Shown here in pieces: positions 34,346-47,870 of a DNA stretch of 64,000 nucleotides. The notes beneath the pieces are model-generated. The model searched no databases and had not been told where the DNA came from. It worked only from the letters and a program-made list of their open reading frames with translations. Within the stretch, counting starts at the first letter, position 1, and each line of letters begins with the position of its first letter. Both the position numbers and the translations under genes were made by a program. This DNA comes from Ktedonobacteria bacterium (GTDB lineage: Bacteria; Chloroflexota; Ktedonobacteria; Ktedonobacterales; JACDGC01). Location of the stretch: the NCBI GenBank assembly GCA_027459785.1, contig DAIDGU010000076.1, positions 1 through 64,000 on the forward strand. Direction: 5' to 3'.

Positions 34346-35758
34346 ATGGAAGTACGCAACTTACGGAAGATGATACAGTTCGGCTTGGCGGTGCTGATCG
34401 CGGGATTGGCGGCACTGGCCACCCAACCTGCCAGCACAGCTTTCGCCGCGTCGAATACCAGTTGGCCGATGTTCCAGGGCGATATCGGCCACAGCGGCTA
34501 TAACAGCAATGAGACGCTCCTCAACGCCAGCAGCGCCCGCCGTCTGCGGACGGTGTGGACGGCCCAGGCCGGCGGCGGCATCTCCGGCGAGGCGGCGGTA
34601 GCCAATGGCGTTTTGTATTGGGGCTCGTGGGATGGCTACCTCCATGCCACCACGACGCGGGGGGTGCCGCTCTGGCGCACGTTCCTGGGCCGAACGACGG
34701 TCGCGTCCTGCTTTCCACCTAGTGCCGGCGTCGCGGACACGCCGACGATCACCACGATCAACGGCCAGCCGGCGGTGATCGTCGCTGGCGGCAACGCGAC
34801 GGTGTATGCGCTGAACGCGCGCACGGGGCGCGTCATCTGGCATACGAACCTGGGGGCGTCGCCGGCGCACTTCCTGTGGAGTTCGCCGACGGTGTATGAC
34901 GGGGCCGTGTACATGGGCATCGCGTCCTTCGGTGACTGCCCGCTGGTGCAGGGGGGTCTGGCCAAGCTCAACGCGACGACGGGCGCGGTCCAGGCGATCT
35001 TTCATACCACGTCGGGCAGTTGCCTGGGCGCGTCGATCTGGGGGACGCCGACGGTCGATACTTACACCGGCAATCTCTATGTCGTCACGGGCAATAATGA
35101 TACGACCAGCGCGTGCCAAAAGGGGACGCAGTACGGCACCTCGATCCTGGCACTCTCCCTCGATACGCTGCGACTGATCGATTATTGGACCGTGCCGAGC
35201 AGCGAACTGGGCTTCGATCAGGATTTCGGTGCGACACCGACGCTTTTCACCACGAACTCCTATGGCTATCCGATGCTGATGATCGGGGTCGCCAGCAAAA
35301 ACGGCTGGTACTATGCCTTCGACCGCACCTATCTGAGCCAGGGGCCGGTGTGGCAACAGCGCGCTTCCAGTGTCGGCGGCGATTGTAGCTATTGCGGTGA
35401 AGGCAGCTTGTCGTCCAGCGCGTTCGATGGCACGGCGGTCTACGTCGGCGGTGGCCAGGCGACGATCAACGGCCAGAAGTGCATGGGCAATGTCAGCGCG
35501 CTCGATCCCGCCACCGGCAACTATCTCTGGCGGCGCTGCCTGGATAAGCCGGTGCAGAACGCCGTCACCGCCGCGCCGGGCATCGTCGTTTTCGACGAAG
35601 GGCAGTATATTGATGTGGTACGCGCCAGCGATGGGAGTTGGCTCAGCCGCCTACGCGATCATCGCAACGGTTCGGCCTTCATGAGCGGGGCCAGCATCGT
35701 CAACGGCTACATCTATTTCGGCAATATGGACGGTATCCTCTACGCTTGTAGCGTGTGA
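34346..35758 (+). CDS. Secreted PQQ-type beta-propeller protein
   Basis: About 470 residues. The N-terminus has a basic n-region, hydrophobic core and a cleavage-like site (STAFA-ASN) near residue 34. The mature protein begins WPMFQGDIGHSGYN, a motif typical of PQQ-like quinoprotein propellers. Repeated blades follow (VANGVLYWGSWDGYLHA, ALNARTGRVIWHT, AVYVGGGQATING). It could be a sugar/alcohol dehydrogenase-like enzyme or a binding propeller; cofactor residues were not checked. Several Cys pairs suggest disulfides. ATG 34346 follows GGGG; a TTG at 34340 is an alternative. Confidence 0.83.
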   Translation: MEVRNLRKMIQFGLAVLIAGLAALATQPASTAFAASNTSWPMFQGDIGHSGYNSNETLLNASSARRLRTVWTAQAGGGISGEAAVANGVLYWGSWDGYLHATTTRGVPLWRTFLGRTTVASCFPPSAGVADTPTITTINGQPAVIVAGGNATVYALNARTGRVIWHTNLGASPAHFLWSSPTVYDGAVYMGIASFGDCPLVQGGLAKLNATTGAVQAIFHTTSGSCLGASIWGTPTVDTYTGNLYVVTGNNDTTSACQKGTQYGTSILALSLDTLRLIDYWTVPSSELGFDQDFGATPTLFTTNSYGYPMLMIGVASKNGWYYAFDRTYLSQGPVWQQRASSVGGDCSYCGEGSLSSSAFDGTAVYVGGGQATINGQKCMGNVSALDPATGNYLWRRCLDKPVQNAVTAAPGIVVFDEGQYIDVVRASDGSWLSRLRDHRNGSAFMSGASIVNGYIYFGNMDGILYACSV

Positions 35759-35844
35759 TATCCCCCGAAAGTCATGCGTTCCCTTGGCGGGGTGGCTGGT
35801 ATCAGCTATAATGGCAGCCAAACACTGAGACGGGGAACGTGGAC

Positions 35845-36423
35845 ATGATCAGTGGCGGCAAGGGTAGTTTCTTCAGCCAACCGGCATTCATGCCGGTGGC
35901 ATATGCGCTGAGCGCGGCGCTGGTCGTCGCCGCGCTGGCCTTCTTCTTCACGCGCGTCGGCTTCGGCAACCTTGTGCAGACTGCCCCTACTGGTACATCC
36001 GTGGGACTGACGGCGCAAGGGACGCTGGAAGCTTATATCGTGGGCGCGGTGCAGCACCCCGGCGTCTATCGCATGCCAAACGGGGCGCGCATTCAGGATC
36101 TGCTGGTGGCGGCGGGCGGCGCGCGCGAGGGAGCGGATTTGGTGCGTGTCAACCAGGCCGCCTTTCTGTTCGACGGCGAAGAGGTCTACGTCCCCCTCAT
36201 CGGCGAGCCGTTCCCCACGGACGTCGGCGGCATCATCCTGGTGAATATCAATGTGGCGAGCGCCGAAACGATGCACCTGCAACTGGGCGTCAGCCTCAAA
36301 ACGGCGGATGCTATCGTCGCCTATCGCCTGACGCACGGCTCTTTCACCGCCATCGATCAACTGCTGCTGGTGCCGATCAGCCGCTCGATCTACGACCGCA
36401 TCAAGAGCATGGTGACGGTGTGA
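35845..36423 (+). CDS. ComEA-like protein (SLBB + degenerate helix-hairpin-helix)
   Basis: 192 residues. One membrane anchor (about 16-38), an SLBB domain (AYIVGAVQHPGVYRMPNGARIQDLL onward, about 66-122) and a C-terminal helix-hairpin-helix domain (VNINVASAETMHL, AIVAYRLTHGSF). This is the domain order of ComEA, the DNA receptor of natural transformation. The hairpin glycines normally reading GIG are replaced (LGVS, VPIS), so DNA binding may be weak. No comEC or other com gene is nearby. GTG 35839 is an alternative start. Confidence 0.85.
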   Translation: MISGGKGSFFSQPAFMPVAYALSAALVVAALAFFFTRVGFGNLVQTAPTGTSVGLTAQGTLEAYIVGAVQHPGVYRMPNGARIQDLLVAAGGAREGADLVRVNQAAFLFDGEEVYVPLIGEPFPTDVGGIILVNINVASAETMHLQLGVSLKTADAIVAYRLTHGSFTAIDQLLLVPISRSIYDRIKSMVTV

Positions 36424-36464
36424 TCGCGCTGCCACCCTGCCATGATTTCCCCGCCGGCGCGCTT

Positions 36465-37679
<1,215 letters not shown>

Positions 37680-37827
37680 GGCGGCCTCCTCGGCATGCCC
37701 GCACTCACAGCGACGGAGCGCGAGGGGAAGCGGGACAAAGCGGCTCCCTGGCACAGCGTACCGCACGCGCCGTGTGGCGCGCAAGCCCACCGCCGCCCTG
37801 GCGCGGGACGCGGACGGGCGGTGATCG

Positions 37828-39213
37828 TCAGATGCGCGGCAGGCGCAGGTGAAAGGCGGAGCCGTCGCCTTCGATGCCGGTACTTTCGACCCAGATCGTG
37901 CCATCCATCGACTGGGCGAAAAGCTTGCACAGATGCAGGCCCAGGCCGTTGCCCGTCACCTTGCTGGCGAGGTCGCGCGGCAGGCGGGTGAAGCGATTGA
38001 AGAGCAAGGGAATCTGGTCCGGCGGGATGCCCAGGCCGTGATCGCGCACGATGATCTCAAGCTGCGGGCGACTGTTCACGCCGCGCGTGCGGCGGCGCGG
38101 ATCGCTTTCAGGCACGGGCAGCGCGGTGAATTCGATGGCGGTGCCAGGCGGCGAGTATTTGAGCGCGTTGGAAAGCAGGTTCACCAGGATCTGGCGCAGG
38201 CGCACGGGGTCGCCCCAGATGCGGGCGTCCTCCGCCACCTGGATGTGCAGTTCGCGTTCCACCATCTGGCCCTCACGCGGGTCCAGCAGGCCGAGGGCGG
38301 ATTCGAGGACCGCGCGCACGCTGACGACTTCGGGGGTGAATTGATCCGCGCCCTGGTCCAGACGGCGGGCATCCAGGATGCTGGACAGGAGTTCGACGAG
38401 ATCATCGCCCGCGCGGCGGGCTTGCTGGAACAACACTTCGCGCTCCTGCGGCGGCATCGCCTCCCCCGCCACGTGCAAGATCTCGACGCAGCCTTGCAGC
38501 GCCATGATGGGGTTGCGCAGCTCGTGGTTGACGGAGGTGATGAACTGGTTTTTCAGATCGTCGAGCTTCTGGGCGCGCTCGAAAGCGATGCGAATATCGC
38601 CCAGTTCGCGCAACGTCTGCTGATAGGCCCGCGCGACGGATAGCAGCAAGACGGCGAAGCCCCACTCCTGTAAAGCGCCCTGCGTGAGCAGCAACGGGAA
38701 TTGGCCGCGCACGAGGTCGTCCAGCCCGGCGGGGCGCAGCGCGAAAAAGAGCAAGAAGATGGTGAAGATGTTCATCAGCAGGGTAGCGGCGATGACCATC
38801 CACGCCTCGCCGAGGATGCCGACGAGGACGATGGCGAGGTCGAACGAGGCGAAGCCGGTGAGGATGAAGGGATCGAGTCCTTGGGTGAGCGCCCAGGCGG
38901 CATAGACGGTGATGATGGCGAGGCTGGATGCGACGGCCACGCTGCCGGCGGCCAGGTTCACCTGCTGGCGACGGGCGGCGAACGTGCCGACGCCGAAAAG
39001 GGTGACGCAGACGCCGAGCATCTCGTAGCCGAGATACAAAAATTGCTGGGTGGGCGGGCGCACCAGCAAGAAGACGGTGGCCGCGACGAAAAGGATGCCC
39101 AGCAGCACGCCGAAAACGGGCGCGACGCGCTCAGTCAGGCGCAACCGGCGCTGGCGATCATAGTCGCGGTAAATCTCGCGTTCGATGGGCGCGACGAAAG
39201 CGACCTCGCTCAT
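37828..39213 (-). CDS. Membrane sensor histidine kinase
   Basis: 461 residues. Five or six membrane helices (about 30-50, 58-78, 93-110, 118-135, 138-160 and 175-195) form a sensor without a large extracellular loop. A short coiled coil leads to the H-box SVNHELRNP with H230. The ATPase domain has the N-box (LSNALKYSP), G1 (VRDHGLGIP) and G2 ([10 protein letters not shown]). The ATG overlaps the stop of the receiver gene by 4 bp (ATGA), so the two are coupled. The architecture closely matches the kinase at 62109. Confidence 0.93.
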   Translation of the reverse strand: MSEVAFVAPIEREIYRDYDRQRRLRLTERVAPVFGVLLGILFVAATVFLLVRPPTQQFLYLGYEMLGVCVTLFGVGTFAARRQQVNLAAGSVAVASSLAIITVYAAWALTQGLDPFILTGFASFDLAIVLVGILGEAWMVIAATLLMNIFTIFLLFFALRPAGLDDLVRGQFPLLLTQGALQEWGFAVLLLSVARAYQQTLRELGDIRIAFERAQKLDDLKNQFITSVNHELRNPIMALQGCVEILHVAGEAMPPQEREVLFQQARRAGDDLVELLSSILDARRLDQGADQFTPEVVSVRAVLESALGLLDPREGQMVERELHIQVAEDARIWGDPVRLRQILVNLLSNALKYSPPGTAIEFTALPVPESDPRRRTRGVNSRPQLEIIVRDHGLGIPPDQIPLLFNRFTRLPRDLASKVTGNGLGLHLCKLFAQSMDGTIWVESTGIEGDGSAFHLRLPRI

Positions 39214-39674
39214 GCGGCACCGCCTTCCGTCGCCGCGTCGGGCGCTTCAGCCAGGGTGCGCAGGCGTTCGGTGCGCTCCGCGTCGCTCACGGCGATGGCC
39301 TGTTGGATCGCGGCGACGAGATCCAGCGGCTTGACAGGCTTGAGCAAATATTGATCGACGCCGGCAGCCAGGCCAGCGAAGCGATCGTGATCCTGCGCCA
39401 TCGCCGTCAGGATGATGAGCGGCGTCGTGGCGGAATCCGGATCGCCGCGCAGAGCGCGCACGAGCTGATAGCCGTCCAGTCCAGGCATGCGCACGTCGAT
39501 CACCATGCAGGCGGGGTGGCACTCGTAATAGCGTTCCAGACCGTCTACGCCGTTATCCGCCATAACGACCCGATAATGGCCGAGGTGGCGCAACGCGGCG
39601 GAAACGGTGATGAGGAGTTGTTCGTTATCGTCAACAATGAGAATGGTGCGTGGTTGTTCTTCAGCAGATGTCAC
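39210..39674 (-). CDS. Single-domain response regulator
   Basis: 154 residues, just a receiver domain: acidic pocket VDDN (about 14-17), phospho-acceptor D60 in MVIDVRMPGLDGY, T in ILTAMAQ and K in LLKPVKP. A short C-terminal tail (about 130-154) shows no output domain. The GTG start has AAAGGAG upstream. It is coupled to the histidine kinase and is a close paralogue of the receiver at 61630 (shared MPGLDGYQLVRALRGDP). It may act by phosphotransfer or protein contact. Confidence 0.93.
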   Translation of the reverse strand: MTSAEEQPRTILIVDDNEQLLITVSAALRHLGHYRVVMADNGVDGLERYYECHPACMVIDVRMPGLDGYQLVRALRGDPDSATTPLIILTAMAQDHDRFAGLAAGVDQYLLKPVKPLDLVAAIQQAIAVSDAERTERLRTLAEAPDAATEGGAA

Positions 39675-39895
39675 AATCCCGCTCCTTTCGTTCGGCAGCG
39701 ATGCCGATGGCGCGGCCCGGCAACGGCGCATGCGAAGCGGTGCCGACCGTGCCTAGTTAGGGATAGGATACACGAAATCGAGCGGCGGTGCAAGCGCCAT
39801 AGGCAAGATCGCCCGCTCGCCCTCATAGATATAGTGCGTGTGGGCGGTGTTGTGTTATGCGCTGCGCCACGAGCGGTTGATTCGCCAGGGTGCGC

Positions 39896-40423
39896 CTATG
39901 CGGGCGGGCGCGAGATGCCGAAACAGAGGTGATCGGCGGAACGGGGCGGCAGGGGGTGCAGGCCGATTTTGGCCGCGACGCGCTGCGACGCGGTGTTGGC
40001 AGGATCGATCTGCGCGATAATCTGCGCGACCTGGGTGTGGGCGAACGCCCACTCGATCAAGGCCGCCGCCGCTTCCGGTGTATAGCCGAAGCCGCGCACC
40101 TCCGGTAGCACGCTATAGCCGATCTCAGCGGTCGCATGATCGCGCACGGGGCCATGGAAGCCGAGATCGCCGATCACGCGGGCGGTGATCGGTTCGCAGA
40201 TCAACCAGATCCACCGCGCGTCGCCAGGTTCGCGCGCCATCGTCTCCGGCAGGTCGGGTAGCAAGCGGAGCAACGTGGGGCCGTGCCACCACGCAGCCGG
40301 GATCGCGGCACCAAGGCGGGCGCTCAATGCCGCATGTTCGCCGTGCCGCAGCGCGGTGACTTCCGCCAGCGATGGGGCATAGAGTCGCAGGCGGCGCGTC
40401 GTGATCGCAAATAGGGAATCCAT
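39896..40423 (-). CDS. GNAT-family N-acetyltransferase (RimJ-like)
   Basis: 175 residues. The N-terminus ITTRRLRLYAP and the segment AEIGYSVLPEVRGFGYTPEAAAALIEWAF contain the acetyl-CoA pyrophosphate loop (R-G-F-G-Y, a variant of Q/RxxGxG/A). ANTASQRVAAKIGL is the usual C-terminal motif. Acceptor unknown. GAGGAAAAA precedes the ATG. Confidence 0.85.
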   Translation of the reverse strand: MDSLFAITTRRLRLYAPSLAEVTALRHGEHAALSARLGAAIPAAWWHGPTLLRLLPDLPETMAREPGDARWIWLICEPITARVIGDLGFHGPVRDHATAEIGYSVLPEVRGFGYTPEAAAALIEWAFAHTQVAQIIAQIDPANTASQRVAAKIGLHPLPPRSADHLCFGISRPPA

Positions 40424-40855
40424 GCAGTTTTTTCCTCGCTGGCGGGCAGATGCGTGTGCGCGAAAAGCGGTGCCGACCTGAGTGTAGCAGATTTCCAGGC
40501 TTCGCGTCGCATTCCAGAAGATTCATAAGGACTGGCTCATATACCTTGATAATGATCCTATCAAAGTGATATACTTATGCTAGTAACGACGCATGGCACA
40601 CAGTATGCGCGACGGACACATGTAGCGAGTGCGGGAGACGGCCTTGCTCGCCATCCAGTAAGGGAGACGGCATGATCCCCCTTCAGCAATGGACGAGCGC
40701 GCTTGTTCGGCACCTTGCTGAAGGGCTTGGCGGACAGGAATGTCCGCCCCACGTCTGCGCTCCCCTCTCCATCCGCAGATGGGGAGGGGCTGGGGGTGGG
40801 GCCATCCCGCTGTGATGCCATGCGATGAACAAACCAGAGGTGAACCATAAACCCC
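40424..40855. other. 432-bp intergenic region upstream of clpB
   Basis: Contains the candidate clpB promoter at 40546-40575 and, after it, a leader of about 275 nt. The leader includes a perfect 8-bp hairpin with GGAA loop (GGCGGACA 40729-40736 with TGTCCGCC 40741-40748) related to the dispersed hairpin repeat, and G/C-rich direct repeats (GGGAGACGGC at 40634 and 40664 areas). No HrcA/CIRCE inverted repeat was seen. No gene is supported. Confidence 0.55.
40546..40575 (+). promoter_or_regulatory. Candidate clpB promoter
   Basis: TTGATA (40546-40551), an 18-bp spacer and TATACT (40570-40575). It would make a leader of about 275 nt, longer than usual, so an additional heat-shock promoter closer to the gene is possible. 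Confidence 0.5.
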
Positions 40856-43534
<2,679 letters not shown>

Positions 43535-43599
43535 ACGCCTGGCAGGATACCCGATACCCCCCTTGTTCTGATCTCAGGGCAAGGGGGGGGTTATGGTAT

Positions 43600-43768
43600 T
43601 CACACCTAACCCCGGAGGACAGACATTCCTGTCTGTCGCTACAATCCCCCGAAGGACCGCCATTCACACCTAACCCCGGCGGACCGCCATTCTCCCTAAC
43701 CACGGAGGACAGACATGCCTGTCTGTCCGGCCCCACTGACCACCGTCTTTCCCCGAAATTGGTATCAC
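43600..43768 (+). repeat. Dispersed hairpin repeat, copy 2 (two hairpin units)
   Basis: Two hairpins (GGACAGACA ... TGTCTGTC at 43617-43637, and 43707-43728 with one loop change) with GGACCGCCATTC modules between them, ending in the tail ACCACCGTCTTTCCCCGAA ... TTGGTAT at 43739-43764. The tail is shared with copy 1 and copy 3. It lies between clpB and a convergent GNAT gene and could act as a hairpin for transcript ends. Confidence 0.8.
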
Positions 43769-43780
43769 TTACGCCAGGCA

Positions 43781-44500
43781 TTACAGAGGTGCCTGGTTGA
43801 GCGTAGACAAAGAAGTCTTCTGGTGTCCGTCCGCGTCGAAGTTAGCAGGTTCGAGCCACTGCTCGAAAGCAGCTTTGCGCGCGGGCCACTCCGTATCAAG
43901 CATAGCAAACCAGGCCGTATCGCGGTTGCGGCCTTTGACGATCATATGCTGACGAAAAACGCCCTCAAACGTAAACCCAAGGCGCTGGGCGGCGCGGCGC
44001 GAGGGGGCATTGAGGGCATTGCACTTCCACTCATACCGCCGATATCCCAGATCTTCGAAAACATATTTGGCCATCAGATACATCGCCTCGGTCGCGGCGG
44101 GGGTGCGCTGCAATGCTGGTGTATATAGGATATGCCCGACTTCGATGCACCGGTGGTTCGGTTCAATCCGCAGATAGGCTGCCATGCCGGTAGCTTGCAT
44201 GGACGCTGGATCGAAGATGGCGAAAAACAACGGATCCTCCCCACGCGCAAGCTGGGCCAGGTGCGTAGCGAATGCAGTGCGATCAGGGAACGGCCCATCA
44301 AATAGATAAAGCCACAGGTGGTCTTGCGTGGGTCCATGCGTCCCAGCATAAAGCGATGCCCCATGTGCCATAGGATCAAGGGGGGCGATGGTGACGTAGT
44401 GGCCTGCGAGTATCGTGCGCTCTGGGCGCTTGGCTGGCGTAGGATCGACATGCCCCCCGATGGGTAAGCCGGATTCAGGATCGCTCTCTGGGGTAGCCAT
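43781..44500 (-). CDS. GNAT-family N-acetyltransferase
   Basis: 239 residues. RimJ/RimL-like pattern: HYVTIAPLDPMAHG, then ATGMAAYLRIEPNHRCIEVGHILYTPALQRTPAATEAMYLMAKYVFEDLGYRRYEWKCNALNAPS (split among strands), then RLGFTFEGVFRQHMIVKGRNRDTAWFAML. The acetyl-CoA loop residues Q-R-T-P-A-A replace the canonical R/QxxGxG, as in a subset of the family. The start at 44500 has AGGGGAG 8 nt upstream. Confidence 0.87.
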   Translation of the reverse strand: MATPESDPESGLPIGGHVDPTPAKRPERTILAGHYVTIAPLDPMAHGASLYAGTHGPTQDHLWLYLFDGPFPDRTAFATHLAQLARGEDPLFFAIFDPASMQATGMAAYLRIEPNHRCIEVGHILYTPALQRTPAATEAMYLMAKYVFEDLGYRRYEWKCNALNAPSRRAAQRLGFTFEGVFRQHMIVKGRNRDTAWFAMLDTEWPARKAAFEQWLEPANFDADGHQKTSLSTLNQAPL

Positions 44501-44585
44501 CGCTTGATCTCCCCTTTCCATTGCAATAAGCAGAGGCATCGTTGTCCTTGCTTATACTATATCCTATCATTATTTAAAGGGGTGC

Positions 44586-44615
44586 TTGACAGCGGGCGCG
44601 GTGATAGGCTAGCAT
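44586..44615 (+). promoter_or_regulatory. Promoter of the SGNH hydrolase gene
   Basis: TTGACA (44586-44591), an 18-bp spacer and TAGCAT (44610-44615). The start of transcription near 44622 leaves a leader of about 100 nt. Confidence 0.55.
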
Positions 44616-44720
44616 ATGCACAACGCATCCTGCATGCGTTGCCCGCTCCTGCTCGCTTTTGGCACACAGTCATGTCGTCTTCAAACAGCGTAACCTCAAC
44701 GTAGAGGAAGGAGTTCTTTC

Positions 44721-45566
44721 ATGGCAGTTCACATCCCGCGTCATCTCACCCTCGTTGGCATTAGCCTTGTCATCCTTGCACTCATTGCCACCAGCTTGCA
44801 CTTTCTGGTGCCGCCGACGCGCGCTCACGCCGCCAGCTATACCTGGGTTGGCCCAAAGAAATATGATCTGGGCCTGGGCGACTCGCTGGCCTTCGGCTAT
44901 CAGCCCAACCTGGATTGGACCCACGGCTACGTACAGGACTTTTATAACAACCTCAAAAGCCACGGCACCAGCAGCCTGACAGATTACGGGTGCAACGGCG
45001 AGACGAGTACCACTATGATCAACGGGGGCTGCCCGTATGCCTACGCGCTCCATAATTACTACTTCGGACCACAGTTGACGGCTGCCGTCAACTTCATCAC
45101 CGGTCATGCCGGCGCTGTCAGCCCAGTCACCCTGGATATGGGCGCGAACGACGTGCTACCGGATATCAACAGTTCGACCTGCACGGTTTCGTCGAGTTGG
45201 TCAACCGATCTGGCGACCTTGCACAACAATCTGGTCAATACGATCCTGCCCGACCTGATTCACGCGCTCACCAACAAGCGCGGCCAGCGCACGGGTGACT
45301 TGATCATGACCAACTATTACGATCCCTATGCCGCGCAATGCCCAGGGGATTTGTCCTACGTGCAGCAACTCAACAGCGAGATCACGAACGATGCGGCCTT
45401 GTTCAACATTCCCGTGGTCGATACCTACACCGCTTTTGGTGGCAGTAACGAGGCGGCGAACATCTGCACGTACACGTGGATCTGTTCGTCGTATCACGAC
45501 ATCCACGCGACCGACACAGGCTATCAGGTGATGGCCAACGCTTTCAGCACAACCGCCGGGTACTGA
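44721..45566 (+). CDS. Secreted SGNH/GDSL hydrolase
   Basis: 281 residues. Signal peptide with hydrophobic core (11-30) and cleavage-like site near AHA-AS (37). The SGNH blocks are visible: LGLGDSLAFG (block I, catalytic Ser), GAND (block III, Asn) and DIHATDTGY (block V, catalytic Asp/His). Cys residues in pairs suggest disulfides. Predicted extracellular esterase or lipase. AGGAAGGAG lies 8 nt before the ATG. Confidence 0.92.
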   Translation: MAVHIPRHLTLVGISLVILALIATSLHFLVPPTRAHAASYTWVGPKKYDLGLGDSLAFGYQPNLDWTHGYVQDFYNNLKSHGTSSLTDYGCNGETSTTMINGGCPYAYALHNYYFGPQLTAAVNFITGHAGAVSPVTLDMGANDVLPDINSSTCTVSSSWSTDLATLHNNLVNTILPDLIHALTNKRGQRTGDLIMTNYYDPYAAQCPGDLSYVQQLNSEITNDAALFNIPVVDTYTAFGGSNEAANICTYTWICSSYHDIHATDTGYQVMANAFSTTAGY

Positions 45567-45621
45567 TTTGCGTTCGAGTTGCTGAGCCTGGGACTGCGCA
45601 GTGTCGGTCAGCCTTAACGGT

Positions 45622-46530
45622 TCACTCGTCCCAAATGGGTAAGGGTTCGCGGGCAGCCCGCCATTCCGGGGGAATGCCATCGATGCCGACATAAGCGGCG
45701 ACGATGCCACCGACGATCGCGCAATTTGTGTCGCGATCCCCCAGGCCGCTCACCGTTTGCCAGAGCGCCTCCGTATAGGATGCCATAAAGTGAGCGGCAC
45801 ACCAGAGGGCGAACGGTACGGTGTCTTGCGCGGTGACGCGGCTACCGCTGCCCAGGATGCCGGCGACAGTGGCGATGCTCATCGCCGGCGTGAAGTCGCG
45901 GGCGCTCAGGATGCCCGTGCGCACCTGGGACTCTGGCACATCCTGGGCGATGCGGTCGAGGAGATCGGCGGGTGCGATGCTTGGCGCTTCTGCGCGTAGT
46001 CGGCAGGCCCAGGCGGCGGCCAGCGCCACGGCGACCGCGCCAGCGCTGCCTTCGGGGTGGGCGTGCGTCACTTCTGCCGCTTGAGCGGCGTAAGTGCTGA
46101 CGGCGGCGAGGTCATCGGCGAAGTAGGCACCGAGGGGGGCGACGCGCATCGCCCCGCCATTGCCGAATGACCCCTGTCCACCGAAAAGGCTGTGCGCCGC
46201 CGTCCGCCACTTCTTGCCACTGCGGATTAGGGGCAGGAGTTGATGCATCGCCGGTCCGTACCCGCGTGAGATATCATAATGTTTCCCGAAGCTTTTGGCC
46301 AGTTTATCCTGGTCGATCACACCAGAGCGCCGCAATTGGGCAACGATGGAAAGCGCCATCTGTGTGTCGTCTGTGAAGCGCCAGGGTGGCTCCGGCAGCA
46401 CCCGCTGACCAATCAGCAACAGCAACGAACTGATGTGGATAAAGAAGCGCTCGCCAAAGGCATCGCCTACGGAGAGTCCTTCCAGAGAGGTCTGCGCCCG
46501 CGCCAGGCGGGCTTCCGGTGTCGCGTCCAT
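45622..46530 (-). CDS. ADP-ribosylglycohydrolase family protein
   Basis: 302 residues. All ARH motifs are present: GLSVGDAFGE, FTDDTQMAL (metal), GNGGAMRVAPLG, THAHPEG and GDRDTNCAIVGG (second metal pair). It should remove ADP-ribose from proteins or hydrolyse O-acetyl-ADP-ribose-like compounds, depending on the subfamily. It begins 16 bp after the NADHX epimerase gene, so the two form an operon linked to NAD metabolism. Confidence 0.95.
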   Translation of the reverse strand: MDATPEARLARAQTSLEGLSVGDAFGERFFIHISSLLLLIGQRVLPEPPWRFTDDTQMALSIVAQLRRSGVIDQDKLAKSFGKHYDISRGYGPAMHQLLPLIRSGKKWRTAAHSLFGGQGSFGNGGAMRVAPLGAYFADDLAAVSTYAAQAAEVTHAHPEGSAGAVAVALAAAWACRLRAEAPSIAPADLLDRIAQDVPESQVRTGILSARDFTPAMSIATVAGILGSGSRVTAQDTVPFALWCAAHFMASYTEALWQTVSGLGDRDTNCAIVGGIVAAYVGIDGIPPEWRAAREPLPIWDE

Positions 46531-46546
46531 CTAGAAGATAATCCTT

Positions 46547-47629
46547 TCACTCGGCGCTGTGCCACTGGACCACATCGCTCGCCAGGGCGTCGCCGGCCAG
46601 GGACGCAGGCTGCAAGCGCACCAGGGGCGATGCGGCGAAAAGCGGGCCGACGCGCGCCCCCACGCGCTTGAAGGCGCGGCGCGGGATGCCGATATCCGCC
46701 AGCCAGAGATCGCCGATGTAAGGCTGGGCGGCGAGCAGCACCAGACCACGCTTGGGCAGCGCCAGCGTCAGCGTCGCCGTCGCGCGGATGCAGGGATCGG
46801 CGGGGCCGGCTTCGTTCGCGTCCAGCCCCGACGGCAGATCCAGCGACAAGATCGGCGTGGCGACGGCATTCGCGGCGCGGATGGTGGCGGCGAGCAGGCC
46901 GCGCGGCGGACCGACGAGGTTGTAGCCCACCAGCGCGTCGATGATCAGATCACACGCGGCCAGCTCGGCTGCGTCCGGCAGGTGATCGACCTGGGGGGCG
47001 TGACCCAGCGCCCGCAGCGTCGCCAGATAGCCGGCAGTGAGTGGGCGCAGCCGTGCGACATCCGTTGCCAGCCACACGTGAACCTGCGCGCCGGCGTTCG
47101 CCAGATGGCGCGCGGCGACGAGGCCACCGCCGCCGTTATTACCAGGGCCGGCCAGCACGGCGATGCGCTTGCCAGTCACAGTGCCGCCGAGGACGATGCG
47201 TGCCAGCTCCATGAGTCGCGCGCCGGCTAGTTCCAGCATCTGGCGCAGGTCGATGCCGTAGGGGCCGAGCATCAGTTCGTCCACCACACGCATCTGCCGA
47301 CTGGTGATGGCGGGGACGGGCAACGTTGTAGTGGTCATCGCCGCGCGCTTCTGCGCCAGGATGACGGCGACCTCGCGCCCCGTCGCCACACGCGCGCCCA
47401 GTTCCCGCGCCAAGGCTGCCCACTCGCCGAAGATGTCGAAATGCTCACGATACGTCCCCGCCGACTGCATCCAGCTATCTTGCCCGCCACAGGCGCGCAC
47501 GAATCCTAGCAACTCCGCCGTCCCCGCCGCCCCCGGCACGTCCGACAGCAGATGATACATCGTGTCGCCCCGCCGAATATCCAGGCCGGGGATATCGTAG
47601 GGGGCGTCGAGCGCGTGCAGCAGGATCAT
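46547..47629 (-). CDS. Fusion of DUF4031 domain and NAD(P)H-hydrate epimerase
   Basis: 360 residues. Residues 1-98 match the DUF4031 family (MILLHALDAPYDIPG, TYREHFDIFGEWAALARELG). Residues 108-350 are a YjeF-N/AIBP domain: ITSRQMRVVDELM, AGPGNNGGGGLVAARHL, DALVGYNL and LDLPSGLDANEAGP, which make NAD(P)HX epimerase. No ADP-dependent dehydratase domain is fused. The joining segment (AAMTTTTLPVPAI) has an ATG, but it lacks a good ribosome site, so fusion is preferred. It precedes the ADP-ribosylglycohydrolase. Confidence 0.82.
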   Translation of the reverse strand: MILLHALDAPYDIPGLDIRRGDTMYHLLSDVPGAAGTAELLGFVRACGGQDSWMQSAGTYREHFDIFGEWAALARELGARVATGREVAVILAQKRAAMTTTTLPVPAITSRQMRVVDELMLGPYGIDLRQMLELAGARLMELARIVLGGTVTGKRIAVLAGPGNNGGGGLVAARHLANAGAQVHVWLATDVARLRPLTAGYLATLRALGHAPQVDHLPDAAELAACDLIIDALVGYNLVGPPRGLLAATIRAANAVATPILSLDLPSGLDANEAGPADPCIRATATLTLALPKRGLVLLAAQPYIGDLWLADIGIPRRAFKRVGARVGPLFAASPLVRLQPASLAGDALASDVVQWHSAE

Positions 47630-47665
47630 GGGGCAGGCTCCTTACTAGGGCGCGGGACGCAAGAT

Positions 47666-47711
47666 GGGAACACGGAAAACGCGGAAATCGGCACGGAACA
47701 CCACGGAATAG
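47666..47711 (-). repeat. CACGGA-type periodic repeat, single arm
   Basis: Units CACGGA, CGCGGA, CACGGA, CACGGA spaced about 9-11 bp, of the same type as the beta-operon palindromes. It lies just upstream of the NADHX epimerase gene, between it and the beta-oxidation operon. Only one arm is present. Bases 47712-47870 show no gene. Confidence 0.55.
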
Positions 47712-47870
47712 AGGCTGGGTACAGTATATCTCATCGGGGGCGGGCGCGGGAAAGCATTGGCTGAGGCAGTGCGGGGCAGACGCAGCGCAAAAGGGTGCGC
47801 AATTCCGCGCCGGGACGATTGTTATGTTCAATCGTTGCTCCCGGCGTGCGTGCATGGGGACCACGCCGCG

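Noticed and set aside
40424-40855. CIRCE-type operator upstream of clpB
   Set aside because: Searched for TTAGCACTC-N9-GAGTGCTAA; not present.
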